Part shown: piece after piece, positions 10,233 to 21,439 of the stretch
Position numbering within the stretch: the stretch's first letter is position 1
How the letters are laid out: the number at the start of each line of letters is the position of its first letter
Assembly: GCF_947179515.1 (NCBI RefSeq)
Contig: NC_067495.1
Coordinates: forward strand, 65,211,411-65,275,410
Direction of reading: 5' to 3'
DNA: 64,000 nt
From: Apodemus sylvaticus
Lineage: Eukaryota; Chordata; Mammalia; Rodentia; Muridae
The notes under the pieces: generated by a model
The model's database searches: none
What the model was told of the DNA's origin: nothing
The model's input: the letters and a program-made list of their open reading frames with translations, nothing else
Program-made: the position numbers and the translations under genes

Positions 10233-11926
10233 TTGTACCATCTTACAACCCCACCAGCAGTGGAGGAGTGTTCCTCTTTCTCCACATTCTCACCAACACC
10301 TGCTGCCTCCTGAGTTTTTTTTTTTTATTCGATATAATTTATTTACATTTCAAATGATTTCCCCTTTTCTAGCCCCCCACTCCCCGAAAGTCCCGTAAGC
10401 CCCCTTCTCTTCCCCTGTCCTCCCACCCACCCCTTCCCACTTCTCCATTCTGGTTTTGCCGAATACTGCTTCACTGAGTCTTTCCAGAACCAGGGGCCAC
10501 TCCTCCTTTCTTCTTGTACCTCATTTGATGTGTGGATTATGTTTTGGGTATTCCAGTTTTCTAGGTTAACATCCACTTATTAGTGAGTGCATACCATGAT
10601 TCACCTTTTGGGTCTGGGTTACCTCACTTAGTATGATGTTCTCTAGCTCCATCCATTTGCCTAAGAATTTCATGAATTCATTGTTTCTAATGGCTGAATA
10701 GTACTCCATTGTGTAGATATACCACATTTTTTGCATCCACTCTTCTGTTGAGGGATACCTGGGTTCTTTCCAGCATCTGGCAATTATAAATAGGGCTGCT
10801 ATGAACATAGTAGAGCATGTATCCTTATTACATGGTGGGGAGTCTTCTGGGTATATGCCCAGGAGTGGTAGAGCAGGATCTTCTGGAAGTGAGGTGCCCA
10901 GTTTTCGGAGGAACCGCCAGACTGATTTCCAGAGTGGTTGTACCAATTTGCAATCCCACCAGCAGTGGAGGAGTGTTCCTCTTTCTCCACACCCTCTCCA
11001 ACACCTGCTGTCTCCTGAGGTTTTAACCTTAGCCATTCTGACTGGTGTGAGGTGAAATCTTAGGGTTGTTTTGATTTGCATTTCCCTAATGACTAATGTT
11101 GTTGAGCATTTCTTAAGGTGATTCTCAGCCATCCAAATTTCTTCAGGTGAAAATTCTTTGTTTAGATCTGTACCCCATTTTTTAAAATAGGGTTATTTGG
11201 TTCCCTGGGGTTTAACTTCTTGAGTTCTTTGTATATATTGGATATTAGCCCTCTATCAGATGTAGGGTTGATGAAAATCTTTTTCCAATTTGTTGGTTGC
11301 CGTTTTGTCCTGGCAGTTCCTCAGAAAACTGGACATGACACTTCCGGAGGACCCTGTTATACCTCTCCTGGGCATATATCCAGAGGATTCCCCAGCATGT
11401 AATAAGGAGACATGCTCCATTATGTTCATAGCAGTCTTATTTATAATAGCCAGAAGCTGGAAAGAACCCAGATGTCCCTTAGTGGAGGAATGGATACAGA
11501 AAATGTGGTATATTTACACAATGGAGTACTACACAGCAATTAAAAACAATGAATTCATGAAATTTTTAGGCAAATGGTTGGATCTGGAAAATATCCTAAG
11601 TGAGGTAACCCAATCATAAAAGAATACACATGGAGTGCAATCTCTGATAAGTGAATATTAATTAGCCCAGAAGCTCTGAATACCCAAGGCACAATTAGCA
11701 TAACAAATGACTCCCATGAAGAAGTAAGGAGAGGGTCCTGATCCTGGAAAGGCTTGACCTAGAATTAGAGGGAAGTATCAGTACAGAGAAAAAGGAGAGA
11801 GGTGATTGGAGAATGGGTGGAGAGAAGAAGGTTTATGGGACATATGGGGAGGGGGGAACTGGGAAAGGGAAAATCATTTGGAATGTAAACAAAGAATATA
11901 GAAAATAAAAATAAATAATAAAAAAA
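10233..11926 (+). mobile_element. Twin-primed L1, with a younger L1 nested inside
   Basis: A TSD, GAAAAAAGTAGTGA, flanks the insertion (10219-10232 and 11927-11940). The right part (from about 11311) is sense ORF2 C-terminus and 3' UTR with an A-rich tail. The left part (10233-10312 and about 11025-11310) is antisense ORF2 from just upstream. The junction at about 11308-11313 has a few bases of microhomology (TCC/TGG). The inverted part stops about 20 bp short of the sense part in consensus order. This is a standard twin-priming product. Confidence 0.85.
10313..11024 (-). mobile_element. Young rat-type L1, nested
   Basis: Antisense 5'-truncated L1 with oligo-T left end, 3' UTR and ORF2 C-terminus. 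It is almost the same sequence as the sense copy at 12090-12837. A large part of the ORF2 C-terminus is still open on the minus strand, which suggests youth. It sits within the inverted arm of the twin-primed L1. Its right edge is blurred because the host L1 has homologous sequence at the same place. Confidence 0.75.
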
Positions 11927-11988
11927 GAAAAAAGTAGTGAGGTAGAAAGACTAGTTTTCAAAATTTTAGTATAAAAACTCTTAGAAAT

Positions 11989-11990
<2 letters not shown>

Positions 11991-12024
<34 letters not shown>
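11991..12024. repeat. (AC)17 microsatellite
   Basis: Seventeen uninterrupted AC units, expected to be length-polymorphic. It lies between two L1 insertions. Confidence 0.95.
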
Positions 12025-12026
<2 letters not shown>

Positions 12027-12089
12027 TTAACCAGAAACAAAGGCTATATATCTCAACAACTTCTGTACTGTTAAAAGAGCCATTCTGAA

Positions 12090-12837
12090 TGGCTACGATT
12101 AAAAATTCAGGAGACAGCAGGTGTTGGAGAGGGTGTGGAGAAAGAGGAACACTCCTCCACTGCTGGTGGGGTTGCAAATTGGTACAACCACTCTGGAAAT
12201 CAGTCTGGCGGTTCCTCCGAAAACTGGGCACCTCACTTCCAGAAGATCCTGCTCTACCACTCCTGGGCATATACCCAGAAGACTCCCCACCATGTAATAA
12301 GGATACATGTTCTACTATGTTCATAGCAGCCCTATTTGTAATTGCCAGATGCTGGAAAGAACCCAGGTATCCCTCAACAGAAGAGTGGATGCAAAAAATG
12401 TGGTATATCTACACAATGGAGTACTATTCAGCCATTAGAAACAATGAATTCATGAAATTCTTATGCAAATGGATGGAGCTAGAGAATATCATACTAAGTG
12501 AGGTAACCCAGACTCAAAAGGTGAATCATGGTATGCACTCACTAATAAGTGGTTATTAACCTAGAAAACTGGAATACCCAAAACATAATCCACACATCAA
12601 ATGAGGTACAAGAAGAAAGGAGGAGTGGCCCCTGGTTCTGGAAAGACTCAGTGAAACAGTATTCGGCAAAACCAGAACCGGGAAGTGGGAAGGGGTGGGT
12701 GGGAGGACAGGGGAAGAGAAGGGGGTTTGCGGGACTTTCGGGGAGTGGGGGGGCTAGAAAAGGGGAAATCATTTGAAATGTAAATAAATTATATCGAATA
12801 AAATAAAAAAAAAATACTACAACTAAAAAAAAAAAAA
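12090..12837 (+). mobile_element. Young rat-type L1, 5'-truncated
   Basis: Sense insertion with TSD AAAAGAGCCATTCTGAA (12073-12089 and 12838-12854), a 3' UTR and a long A-tail. The first 470 bp keep the ORF2 C-terminal frame open (to 12559), including the Cys-rich segment CWRGCGERGTLLHCWWGC. The frame starts in mid-gene and has no start of its own, so no functional protein is implied. Clean TSD, open frame and long tail mark it as recent. Confidence 0.95.
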
Positions 12838-13072
12838 AAAAGAGCCATTCTGAAGCTGTGGAGCTTTACACTGGATTTTACACTTTTCCTATTGAATGTA
12901 TTTTTATTCATTTATCCATGCCCTCCCAAATCTGTGACAAATTCATGACTAACAAAACAGTTAGCTTTATGTCCTCTTTCATAACTCAAATCTATCACCT
13001 GTTTTTTGTCAACTTGATACAATTTTGATATATCTAAGCAGTTGATTTTATTAATTATCATTAATCTTATTT

Positions 13073-13792
13073 TTATACACCAGTCATTATCCCCCTTCTG
13101 TTCTGCTCTCTAATGGTTTCTTATCCCATTCCTCTCCCTGTCTCCAAGAGGATGTCTCCGCTCTCCACCCCAACTCCACCACCACCCCACCATGCCTCTC
13201 CACTCCCTGGGGTCTCAAGATTCTTGAGGGTTAGGTGTGTCTTCCACTGTGGCCAGACCAAGCAGTCCTCTGTTGTATGTGTGTTGGGGGCCTCATATCA
13301 GCTTGTGTATGCTGCCTGGTTGATGGCTCAGTGTCTGAGAGATCTCGGGGGTCCGGGTTAATTGAGACTGCTGGTCTTCCTGCGGGGTCACCCTTCTCAA
13401 CTTCTTCTAGCCTTTCCCTAATCCAACTACAGGAGTCCCCAGCTTAAGTCCATTGGTTGGGTGTAAGTATCTGAGTCTTTCTCAGTCAGATGCTTGTTGG
13501 GCCTCTCAGAGGACAGCCATGCTAGGCTCCTGTCTGTAAGCACACCATAGCATTAGTAATAGTGCCAGGTCTTGGAGCCTCCCCTTGAGGTGGATCTCCT
13601 TTCCCTCAGTCTCCTCTCCATTTTTGTCACTGCAGTGTTTTTAGACAGGAACAATTCTGGATCAGAGGTTTTGACTGTGGAATGGCAACCCCATCCCTCA
13701 CTTGATGCCCTATCTTTCTAGTTAACTCTACAAGTGAACTCTACAAGTTCCTTCTCCCCACTGTTGGGCATTTCATCTAAGGTCCTTAACTG
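13073..13792 (-). mobile_element. L1 3' UTR, antisense (Lx-type)
   Basis: Antisense L1 3' UTR with the segments 'ttcttgagggttaggtgtg', 'gggcctctcagaggacag' and 'gcacaccatagcattagta'. A related sequence lies at 63270-63768. It interrupts the ORR1-like LTR. No coding sequence; boundaries are approximate. Confidence 0.65.
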
Positions 13793-14031
13793 AGAAAATA
13801 CCTCCATCAGATTGGCCTGTAGGCAAGTCTGATGGGGTATAGTCTTGATTAATGATTAATATGGGAGAACCCAGCCCACTCTGGACAGTGACACTGCTGG
13901 GCAGGTGGTTCTGGCTGGTTGTATAAGAAATGAAAGAGAACAGTGGAGTTCATGGCATGATTTGGAGGGCAAAAAGTGAAGGGGGAATGGTGTAATTATA
14001 TTATTTCTCTTTCCCACTCCCTAAACCCCCC

Positions 14032-14038
<7 letters not shown>

Positions 14039-14084
<46 letters not shown>
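14039..14084. repeat. (TG)n microsatellite
   Basis: Twenty-three TG units after a C-rich lead-in, inside the split LTR. Confidence 0.95.
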
Positions 14085-14086
<2 letters not shown>

Positions 14087-14365
14087 ATAGTTTTAAAAGC
14101 AGCAGCTTCCTTCATAGCTTCTGCTTCAGCTCCTACACCCAGGTTCCTCTCCTGAGTTCTTGTCTTGAATTTCCTTCATGGTTAACTGTAAGCTCTAAGC
14201 TAGAATAAATCTTTTTTTCTCCCCAAGTGGCTTTTGGTCATAGTGTTTTATCACAGGAATACAAAGCAAATTAAGATACTTGTATTCAGTGTTAACCTCT
14301 AACATTTAGCCTTTCTTGTTCTAATTTCTACATGGTATGCTGTACCAATGTACTCATTTCTTTAC

Positions 14366-14368
14366 ACA

Positions 14369-14401
<33 letters not shown>

Positions 14402-14450
14402 GTACACACACACATACACACACACATGTACACATGCACATGCACACACA
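14366..14450. repeat. (CA)n microsatellite, interrupted
   Basis: CA units broken by CATA, CGTA and CATG interruptions over about 85 bp. Interruptions usually reduce slippage. Confidence 0.9.
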
Positions 14451-14489
14451 TTGTCAGGATTCCATGTGTAGGGGAGTTTGACTTTTTCC

Positions 14490-14660
14490 TTTTTTAGATT
14501 GTATGACCTTGTTTAATATTTTCTATGCCTAATTCATCCATTTTCCTGCAAATTTTATTATATTTTTCTTTAGAGCTGTATAATTATCATATATACCAAA
14601 TTTTCATTATACATTCATTTGTTGATGGGCATCTAGTTTCATTTTTAGCAGAGAATAAGA
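14490..14660 (-). mobile_element. Old L1 fragment, antisense
   Basis: Antisense ORF2 C-terminal phrase, recognised by 'atttgttgatgggcatcta' at 14617 preceded by 'aattcatccattttcctgc'. Strongly decayed with no open frame. Confidence 0.6.
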
Positions 14661-14691
14661 AAACTTACAACATTTTTTTCTCTAACATAAG

Positions 14692-14805
14692 AAATTTTTT
14701 TTTTGCTGTATTGCCCAGGATGGTCTGAAAATTCTAGTCTCAAGTTTCCTATATCGTTCTCCATAAAACTGGAGCCATAGGCATGTCCTACTATGCTCAG
14801 CTAAT
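14692..14805 (-). mobile_element. B1-like SINE, antisense, diverged
   Basis: Starts with a T-run and 'ttgcccaggatggtctg', ending 'ggcatgtcctactatgctca'. This matches the antisense layout of a 7SL-derived SINE (pol III terminator side, then the body, then the 5' end). Very diverged, so it may be an early B1. Confidence 0.5.
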
Positions 14806-14989
14806 AATTCTTCATTAGTAGAATTTGAGATGGTAGGGAAAGCAGTTTTGCTTAGGGACTCTTTTGAGTGCTGTCATATCTATGGTAACAATTCAGGAAA
14901 GGAATTAGACAAATAGTAGTAATATTAATTAGCTTATTGAGAGCTTTCCATGTGGGGTGCATTGGGCCGTGAAAGCTATCCTGGTTCCT

Positions 14990-15940
14990 GGTTGAGCTAA
15001 GGCTAGAAACCCCGGTGTAGGCTCTTTGACTCTTCCTGGGCACCAGGCCCCTGTCACAAAGCTACAGCTCCCCTCCTCCCCCCCCCCCAGAGGTTTGTGG
15101 CATTCAGTCACAGTCACATAAGGGCAATGCCCCAAGCCCCTCCACTTTTAGGGGGCGTGACCTATAGTCACATAGGCTCAAGACAAATCTCTATTTTAAT
15201 GAGGTACCTAAAGGACTGGAGGACTTAGCCAGTAAGCTTCCCTTCCCAGACACTTCTGTCTGCAAAAGATATTTAACCTCAGGACCATCCTGAGAAGTGG
15301 GATATGGTTTTACCCATCCAATTTCTGCCATGACAATAAATGCCTTAAAACCATGCATGACTGCCTCTTTTCATCGGGATCTGCTGTGGAGAGCCACGGA
15401 AAAGGCCTTTGCCTACATAACTATCATCTAATCTCCAGTAGAAGGCCTCTCTGTGCTCCCAACCATGGCTGCCACCAAGCCAAGTTCAAGGCTGCCACTA
15501 CTCCCAAGCCAAGGACTCTCACTCAGCCAGACCAGCTGAAGCTCCCCTTCCCACCTTGCCCCCAGGCTAGATCCAGCCTCGGGCCCACATTGGTTCTCAG
15601 CTCTTCCAAGGCTGCCTCTTCCAGTGGTGCCTGGGTGTCTGAGAACCTGAGAACCAGACTACCCTGGCCCTGGTCTTGTTGCAGGCCCAGGGACCCCTAA
15701 GCCAGCTCCAGCTGTCCCATACCTCAGACTGCGCTTCCCTGGTGCTGTGTCAGGGGTGGGGGTGGGGTGGCTGTCCTACAGCCAGACACCCACTGGCAAC
15801 AGTGTGGGGTAAGTGTGGTTACTTCCCACATCCTGTTTCCCAGAGTGGCTGAGCCCTGTGGCAGAGTGGATGTGGGATTCCACTAATCCTTTATTTCTGT
15901 ACTCCACAAATTTTTCTAAGTTTTGTAAATGTATAGTTAT
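14990..15940 (+). mobile_element. GC-rich LTR-like block
   Basis: A GC-rich island in AT-rich surroundings. About 15230-15420 has the order expected of a retroviral LTR: a TATTTAA box at 15270, a probable ERV phrase 'cctgagaagtgggatatgg', and AATAAA at 15335. After it lies about 500 bp of C-rich sequence containing a 115-codon frame (15353-15700). I do not think that frame is a gene: it has no recognisable domain and it starts inside the LTR-like part. The ERV class is not determined. Confidence 0.4.
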
Positions 15941-15969
15941 GATTACTATTAACCACATTTATGTATGAG

Positions 15970-16404
15970 TAGTAATTACTTTTCTGTTGCTGTGATAAGA
16001 CACAGTGACCATGGAATGTTAAAGAAGGAACGGAGTTTATTTTGGAATTACTGCTCCAGAGGGGTAAGAGCCCATGATGGTAGAGCAGAGGCATGACAGC
16101 AAGCAGCAGGCAGGGTGGCAGGGACAGAAAGCCGAGAGTTCATGCACAAAGCAGAGGAAGGAGGGAGGAAAGGAGAGAGGAAGGAAGAAAAGGGGGAAGG
16201 GAATGAAGGAGAGACAGAAGAGAGAGACAGAAGAGGGGAGATTAGAAATGACATGAGTCTAAACTCTGAAAGGCCACCTCCAAGAAGATATGTATTCCAA
16301 TGAGGCCATACCTCCTAAGCCTCCCCAACAGTGCCAACTACTGGGCACCAAGTGTTCAAATGCCTAGGACTATGGGAGGATTTTTTTTGTTCAAACTAAC
16401 ATAA
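15970..16404 (-). mobile_element. MaLR LTR, antisense
   Basis: Antisense LTR opening with 'acttttctgttgctgtgat' and containing 'ctccagaggggtaagagcc' and 'aacagtgccaactactggg'. Its middle includes an expanded A/G-rich stretch (about 16150-16240) of GGAA/GAGA units. Both ends are approximate. Confidence 0.65.
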
Positions 16405-16429
16405 TATGATAAACAGACATTTAGTGAGG

Positions 16430-16535
16430 TTTAACAGCCTAGAATCAAGTAAGTAGTAGAGCTTTGATTTGAAATAAGGTATCATGACACCAAGGTCTAT
16501 GCTCTAAATTATATCACTGGACTCTTGATAGGAAG
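16430..16535 (+). mobile_element. MIR-like ancient SINE
   Basis: 'gaggtttaacagcctagaat' and 'gtagtagagctttgattt' followed by 'caaggtctatgctctaaa' follow the order of the MIR core and right side. MIRs predate the placental radiation. The identity is low, so this is a tentative call. Confidence 0.5.
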
Positions 16536-16784
16536 GTACCGAACTAGAGCATCATACTAGAATCTTTAAACTAACCTACTAAAGTCCATTTTGACAAATG
16601 ATAGAAATGGGTTTCTGAAGATGCTTAAGTTCATGGAGCTCCTGAGTAAAACTGCCTGGCCAAGACCTCTACCTACTGAATCTCAGTTCAGTGCCCATTG
16701 CACTATGTTCCTCCCCTCAGCACAAGTGAAGGCTCTATGTCTCCCCAGTCCTGGAGCTCAAGGGTTTTCTTTGGGGGGGGGTTG

Positions 16785-16941
16785 TTCATTTGTTTGTTTT
16801 TACTTTTTTGAGTAAGAATCTCTTGTAGCCCAGTCTGGGCTCAAACTTGCTATGTAGCCAAGGATGTCCTTGAACCTCTGATCCTTCTGTTCTGTTTGAA
16901 TGCTGATATTATAGGTCTGAACTACCACACTCAGCTTAGAG
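16785..16941 (-). mobile_element. B1 SINE, antisense
   Basis: T-rich tail followed by 'gtagcccagtctgggctca', 'ctatgtagccaaggatgtc' and 'ttataggtctgaactacca', the standard antisense B1 order. Moderately diverged. Confidence 0.8.
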
Positions 16942-17496
16942 CTGGTGTTTTTTTTAAATAAGCTTATTAAAATATAAAATATAAAATGTCTAGAGCCTAA
17001 ATCACATAGTGAGTAAAAAATTCCACACTTGAGAGTATGTGTGTTTTATGTGCGGTGGAATGGACTATAGAGATACAGGTGAAAGGGCCCAACCTGGGAG
17101 GAAAGAATCCCTACAGACAGGGGCTTCCCCTTACCAGCCCCAGGTGCATTTCCTCTTGTCTTATCCCTTGAGAATAAAGCTGTTCCAAGCTCATGACTCC
17201 TGTTCTCGGCAAAGTCTGAAGCAGCCGCTGTTTGCTTTGGAGCACAAGTCCAGGTGTTAAGCTCAATCAATCTTAAAGGCCATAAATTTTAAAGGCCAGA
17301 ATTCCTGGAACAGTTGCCTCTTCCAGCTCATTCTCTTGTATGGATATTGCAAAATTCTACCACAGTTCTTGATATATAAGAAGCCAGGAATTCTTTTAAA
17401 TTTCTTGTCTACTGCTTACACTTTGGTGATTTTTTAAAAAAAATCTTCTTACCACAGTTGTCATTCCCAACTTTTAAAAGTTTAAAACTAGTTAGA
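16942..17496. other. Unassigned sequence
   Basis: An AT-rich lead-in, then a more balanced part around 17046-17260 with GAATAAA at 17171. That part carries overlapping short frames on both strands without a recognisable domain. An LTR fragment is possible because of the AATAAA and nearby C/T-rich text, but I see no TG/CA ends. Confidence 0.4.
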
Positions 17497-17600
17497 AGGG
17501 GGGAGAGAAGGGGGCTTACGGGACTTTCGGGGAGTGGGGGGCTAGAAAAGGGGAAATCATTTGAAATGTAAATAAAAAATTATATCAAAAAAACAAAAAT
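17497..17600 (+). mobile_element. Young rat-type L1, only the last ~90 bp
   Basis: Sense 3' UTR tail with 'gggggcttacgggactttcg' and 'gggaaatcatttgaaatg', followed by an A-rich tail. It is an extremely 5'-truncated copy of the same young family as 12090-12837. No TSD could be confirmed. Confidence 0.8.
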
Positions 17601-17749
17601 GACTTGCCTTAGCAGAGAAAAAAAAAGACTTTGTCCTGAGAGGTTATGGCTATGTATGTGGTCCTCTTCACATTTTGATCAACACCAAGTAATTTAAACT
17701 ATTTGTGAAAAAAAATTCTAATTCATGGCTTCACATCCTGACAAGTCTC

Positions 17750-19365
17750 CAATGCATGGGCACAGGGGTTCAGGGGTTCCTGAACAGAACACCAATGGCT
17801 CATGTTTTAAGATCAAGAATCGACAAATGGGACCTCATAAAATTGCAAAGCTTCCGTAAGTCAGAGGACACTGTCAACAGGACAAAATGGCAACCAACAG
17901 ATTGGGAAAAGATCTTTACCAATCCTACATCTGACAGAAGGCTAATATCCAATATATACAAAGAACTTAAGAAGTTAGACTCCAGAGAACCAAATAACCC
18001 TATTAAAAATGGGGTACAGAGTTAAGCAAAGAATTCTCAACTGAGGAATAGCAAATGGCTGAGAAACACCTAAAGAAATGTTCAACATCCTTAGTCATCA
18101 AGGAAATACAAATCAAAACAACCCTGAGATTTCACCTCATACCAGTCAGAATGGCTAAGATGAAAAACTCAGATGACAGCAGGTGCTGGTGAGGATGTGG
18201 AATAGGAGGAACACTCCTTCATTGCTTGTGGGACTGCAAGCTGGTACAACCATTGTGGAAATCAATCTGGCAGCTCCTCAGAAAACTGGACATAACACTA
18301 CCTGAGGACCCAGCTATACCACTCCTGGTCATATACCTAGAAGATGCTCCAACATGTTATAAAGACACATGTTCCACTATGTTCATACCAGCCTTTGTTT
18401 TTAACAGCCAAAAGCTGGAAAGAACCATGATGTCCCTCCACAGAGGAATGGATACAGAATATGTGGTATATTTACACAGTGGAATACTACTCAGCTATCA
18501 AAAAGAATGGCTTCATGAAATTCTCAGACAAATGGATGGAACTTGAAATTATCATCCTGAGTGAGGTAACTCAGTCATAAAAGAATACACATGGTATGGA
18601 CTCACTGATACGCAGATTTTAGCCCAAAAGTTCTGGAATACCCAAGATTCAATTCACAGACCATATGAAGTTCAAGAAGAAGGAAGACCGAAATGTGGAT
18701 GCTTCAGTGCTTCTTAGAAGAGTGAACAAAATACTCACAGGAGGAAATATGGAGACAAAGTGTGGAACAGAGACTGAAGGAAAGGCCATCCAGAGACTGC
18801 CCCACCTGGGGATCCATCCCATATACAGTCACCAAACCCAGACATTATTGTGGATACTGGGAAGTGCTTGCTGGTGGAAACCTGATATGTTTGTCTCTTG
18901 ACAGGCTCTGCCCGAGCCTGACAAATACAGAGGTGGAAGCTCACAAGCAACCATTGGAATGAGCTCTGGCTGTCCAATGGAGGAGTTGGAGAAGGGACTG
19001 AAGGATCTAAGGAGTTTTCAGCCCCTTAGTGGGAACAACAGTGTTAACAGGCCAGTCCCCTGGAGCTCCTGGGGACTGGACCACCAACCAGAAAATACAT
19101 ATGGAGGGACCCATGGCTCGTTATGTGGCAGAGGATGGCCTTGTTGGACATCAGTGGGAGAAGAGGCCTTTGGGCCTGAGGATGTTTGATGCACCAATGT
19201 AGAGAAATGCCAGGGTGAGAAGATGGGAGTAGGTGGGTAGGTGGGGGAGCACCCTACTAGAGGTGGGGAGGGGGATGAGATGGGGGTCTCCAAAGGGGAG
19301 ACCTGGAAATGGGAAAACATTTGAAATAAAAAGAAATGAATAAAATATAAAAGATAAAAAAAAAG
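17750..19365 (+). mobile_element. L1 3' half (ORF2 C-terminus and 3' UTR)
   Basis: Sense L1 starting in ORF2 near 'gggcacaggggttcagggg'. The C-terminal Cys-rich zone is at about 18180-18260. The 3' UTR runs from about 18600 ('agttttcagccccttagtg') to AATAAAA at about 19338 and an A-rich tail. ORF2 is broken into two frames of 106 codons by frameshift and stop changes. It is older than the rat-type copies. Confidence 0.85.
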
Positions 19366-19379
19366 AATCCTTACAGCTA

Positions 19380-19487
19380 AACACGACAGTGCATAACTAA
19401 AATCTTAGGATTTAGGATGCTAAGGACTCTAAGATTGAGGCCAGACTGGGTCATCTAAAAAGATACTATCTCAAAACAAAACCAAAA
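19380..19487 (+). mobile_element. B1 SINE, diverged
   Basis: 'acgacagtgcataactaaa' then 'gattgaggccagactgggtc' and an A-rich CAAAA tail reproduce the B1 layout with many substitutions. It lies directly behind the L1 tail. Confidence 0.6.
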
Positions 19488-20889
19488 ACCTCCAGGGGAT
19501 TTTGTTGTACCTTCAAGACTAATCCTTGGATTTCGGACAATATTAGCTTTTTGCTCTGTCTTAGATGATCAGGATATGATTCCATAAGAGCAGAGTCCAG
19601 TAAGAACTTGAGAAAGTTCCCTTTTCCTACTTGACTGGACACATTTTCTACCCACCCAGAATATTCATTCTTATGGGCAAAGCTTCTCAAATCCTCCTTG
19701 CTACACAAAACCTTTGAAGATGTGACAAGGACTTCGTCAAATTCTCTGTCAAGTAATTATACAGTATCTAAGACACCATATTAATTTGTTAGTTATAATT
19801 GTGAAAATTACAAATTTTCCATTACCCTGACGTTACTGAGTTTGTATTTTTTTTACTGTGCTGATGACATGCTGCTGTTTAAATCTTTACTCACATTTTT
19901 TTCATATGATGCCCTTGCCATTCTCAAGGAGTCACTACTACTATTCATTTTAATGAGAAATTGAAGCTTTGGAAAGTTACTAACCTCCTTCAGGGTAGAA
20001 AACCACAAACCCATGTTTAATAGAAAGAATCCCATTCATACAAGAATAATATGTTCAAATGGAACATTTAAAAAGGAGGTCTGGGAAAATTTACAAAACC
20101 CAGTTTTGGTTCAAGTTGGATTCGAGGACTAGAGATGATAAAAGTAATGAGCAGTGGACATACTACAATCCCCCTGCAGTAACTCTTGAAGTCAATACAA
20201 AATTGATGGCAGGAAAAGAGACAAGTGCAAAGAAAAGATGAGTACCAGTCATGAATTTAAGTCACCTCGTTAAAATGTGCTAGTTTACTGTCCGTTGAAA
20301 TACGATAAAGGGAGGAAATGGCCATCCGAACTAGAAGCCTCTCGATGAGAATTTACCTCTCGATAAGCCACAATTTACACTTCTTTTGTGTTCTCTTACA
20401 CTATCCAACATTCAGTATTTTTTCATTTATTTTTTCCAGGCTCTAAGCTGTCTACACAGTAGGGATGAAAAGGTACTAAAGATGTGGCAACCATGATTGT
20501 GGGGCTCACAGTGTAAAATAGATTTTCAATGAGAATTAATGGGTGATATTCATGGGAAAGAGTGACAAGAGCTAAAAAATCTTGGCTATGTGAGCACATA
20601 TGAAATTTTAGGCATTAAAATTACTAATTTCTATTTGATTCTCTAAGTGTGTTTATAACTTGTGGACAAGGATGGGAAAGACTACATAAGCATATAAATT
20701 ATTCAATATAAGCCTTAAGAGTTTGCTGAGTAAGAACAGATCACAGATGAAAGGAATAATTCAAAGAGGTAACATTTGGCCCCTTCAGCTAAGCAGTAGG
20801 AAAGAGAATTCTATATATAATGGTTTTAATAAAGGATGATCATTAGCTTAATGGGATTTAAAATCACTATATCTCTGGCCATGTCTATA
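19488..20889. other. Low-repeat stretch with weak MIR/L2 hints
   Basis: Mostly unassigned. About 19945-20040 ('gagaaattgaagctttgg') resembles a MIR core. About 20410-20530 ('caggctctaagctgtctac') resembles the L2/MIR tail motif. Two small frames of 60 codons occur on opposite strands without known domains. Together with 21557-22890 this is the least mobile-element-rich part, so any conserved non-coding element would be likeliest here. Confidence 0.4.
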
Positions 20890-21290
20890 AGGGATTATAT
20901 AGATTAGATTAGCTTCTGTGTGAAGATCTTCCCTAAATGTGAGTGTCATCATGTCATGGGCTGGGATCCAAGACTAAATAAAAAGGAGAAATTGAGATGA
21001 GCATGTATTTCTCTGCTTTCTGCGTAGACAATGTGACCAGCTTACCCTCTGCTCCTGCTGTTGATCATCTCTGCTGTAGTAGCTTATATCCACTGGATAT
21101 AATCTAATAAATTATATATTAATTATATATTTATATAAATTATATATTTATATTATAAATTATATCATTATAGATTATATATTACACACATATTTATTTA
21201 ATAAATTATATAACTGTAATCCTAATAAAGCCTTTCCCCCTCAGGTTGTCATATATTTTGTTATAGCAACAACTACTCTAGATGCTTTCA
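20890..21290 (+). mobile_element. MaLR-type LTR with an AT-rich insert
   Basis: 'tgtcatgggctgggatccaa' followed by 'ctaaataaaaaggagaaatt' and, after the AT tract, 'ctaataaagcctttcccc' recall a rodent MaLR-type LTR in sense. A low-complexity A/T tract (about 21090-21215, TATA/ATTA units) splits it. Family identity is uncertain. Confidence 0.5.
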
Positions 21291-21439
21291 AGAGTATACA
21301 GTTGTCCCCGATACCCCCTAGACCTCCCCTCAGGATTTTAAAAGTGGGTATGAGTAAGAGAAGGTTTGGATAGAATCACTTCTCTGCCAGGTGGATTTTA
21401 ACCTTTGCATTTCAGGAAGTCACTAAGATAGGAAATGGA

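Larger units (their letters stand above)
13008..14278 (+). mobile_element. MaLR (ORR1-like) LTR, split
   Basis: Pieces of one sense LTR: 'tgtcaacttgatacaattt' at 13008, then 'aaaatacctccatcaga' to 'tggttgtataagaaatg' (about 13795-13935). The 3' part is 'cttctgcttcagctcctac' to 'cacaggaatacaaagcaaa' (about 14098-14270), with AATAAA at 14204. An antisense L1 (13073-13792) separates the first two. A less clear segment with a (TG)n tract separates the others. Confidence 0.6.

Noticed and set aside
10566..11132. 188-codon minus-strand frame with cysteine-rich segment
   Set aside because: L1 ORF2 C-terminus, continuing from the young nested L1 into the older host L1.
15353..15700. Possible small gene (115 codons, GC-rich)
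   Set aside because: Starts inside an LTR-like segment, has no recognisable domain, and the Pro/Ser/Leu content is what C-rich DNA gives.
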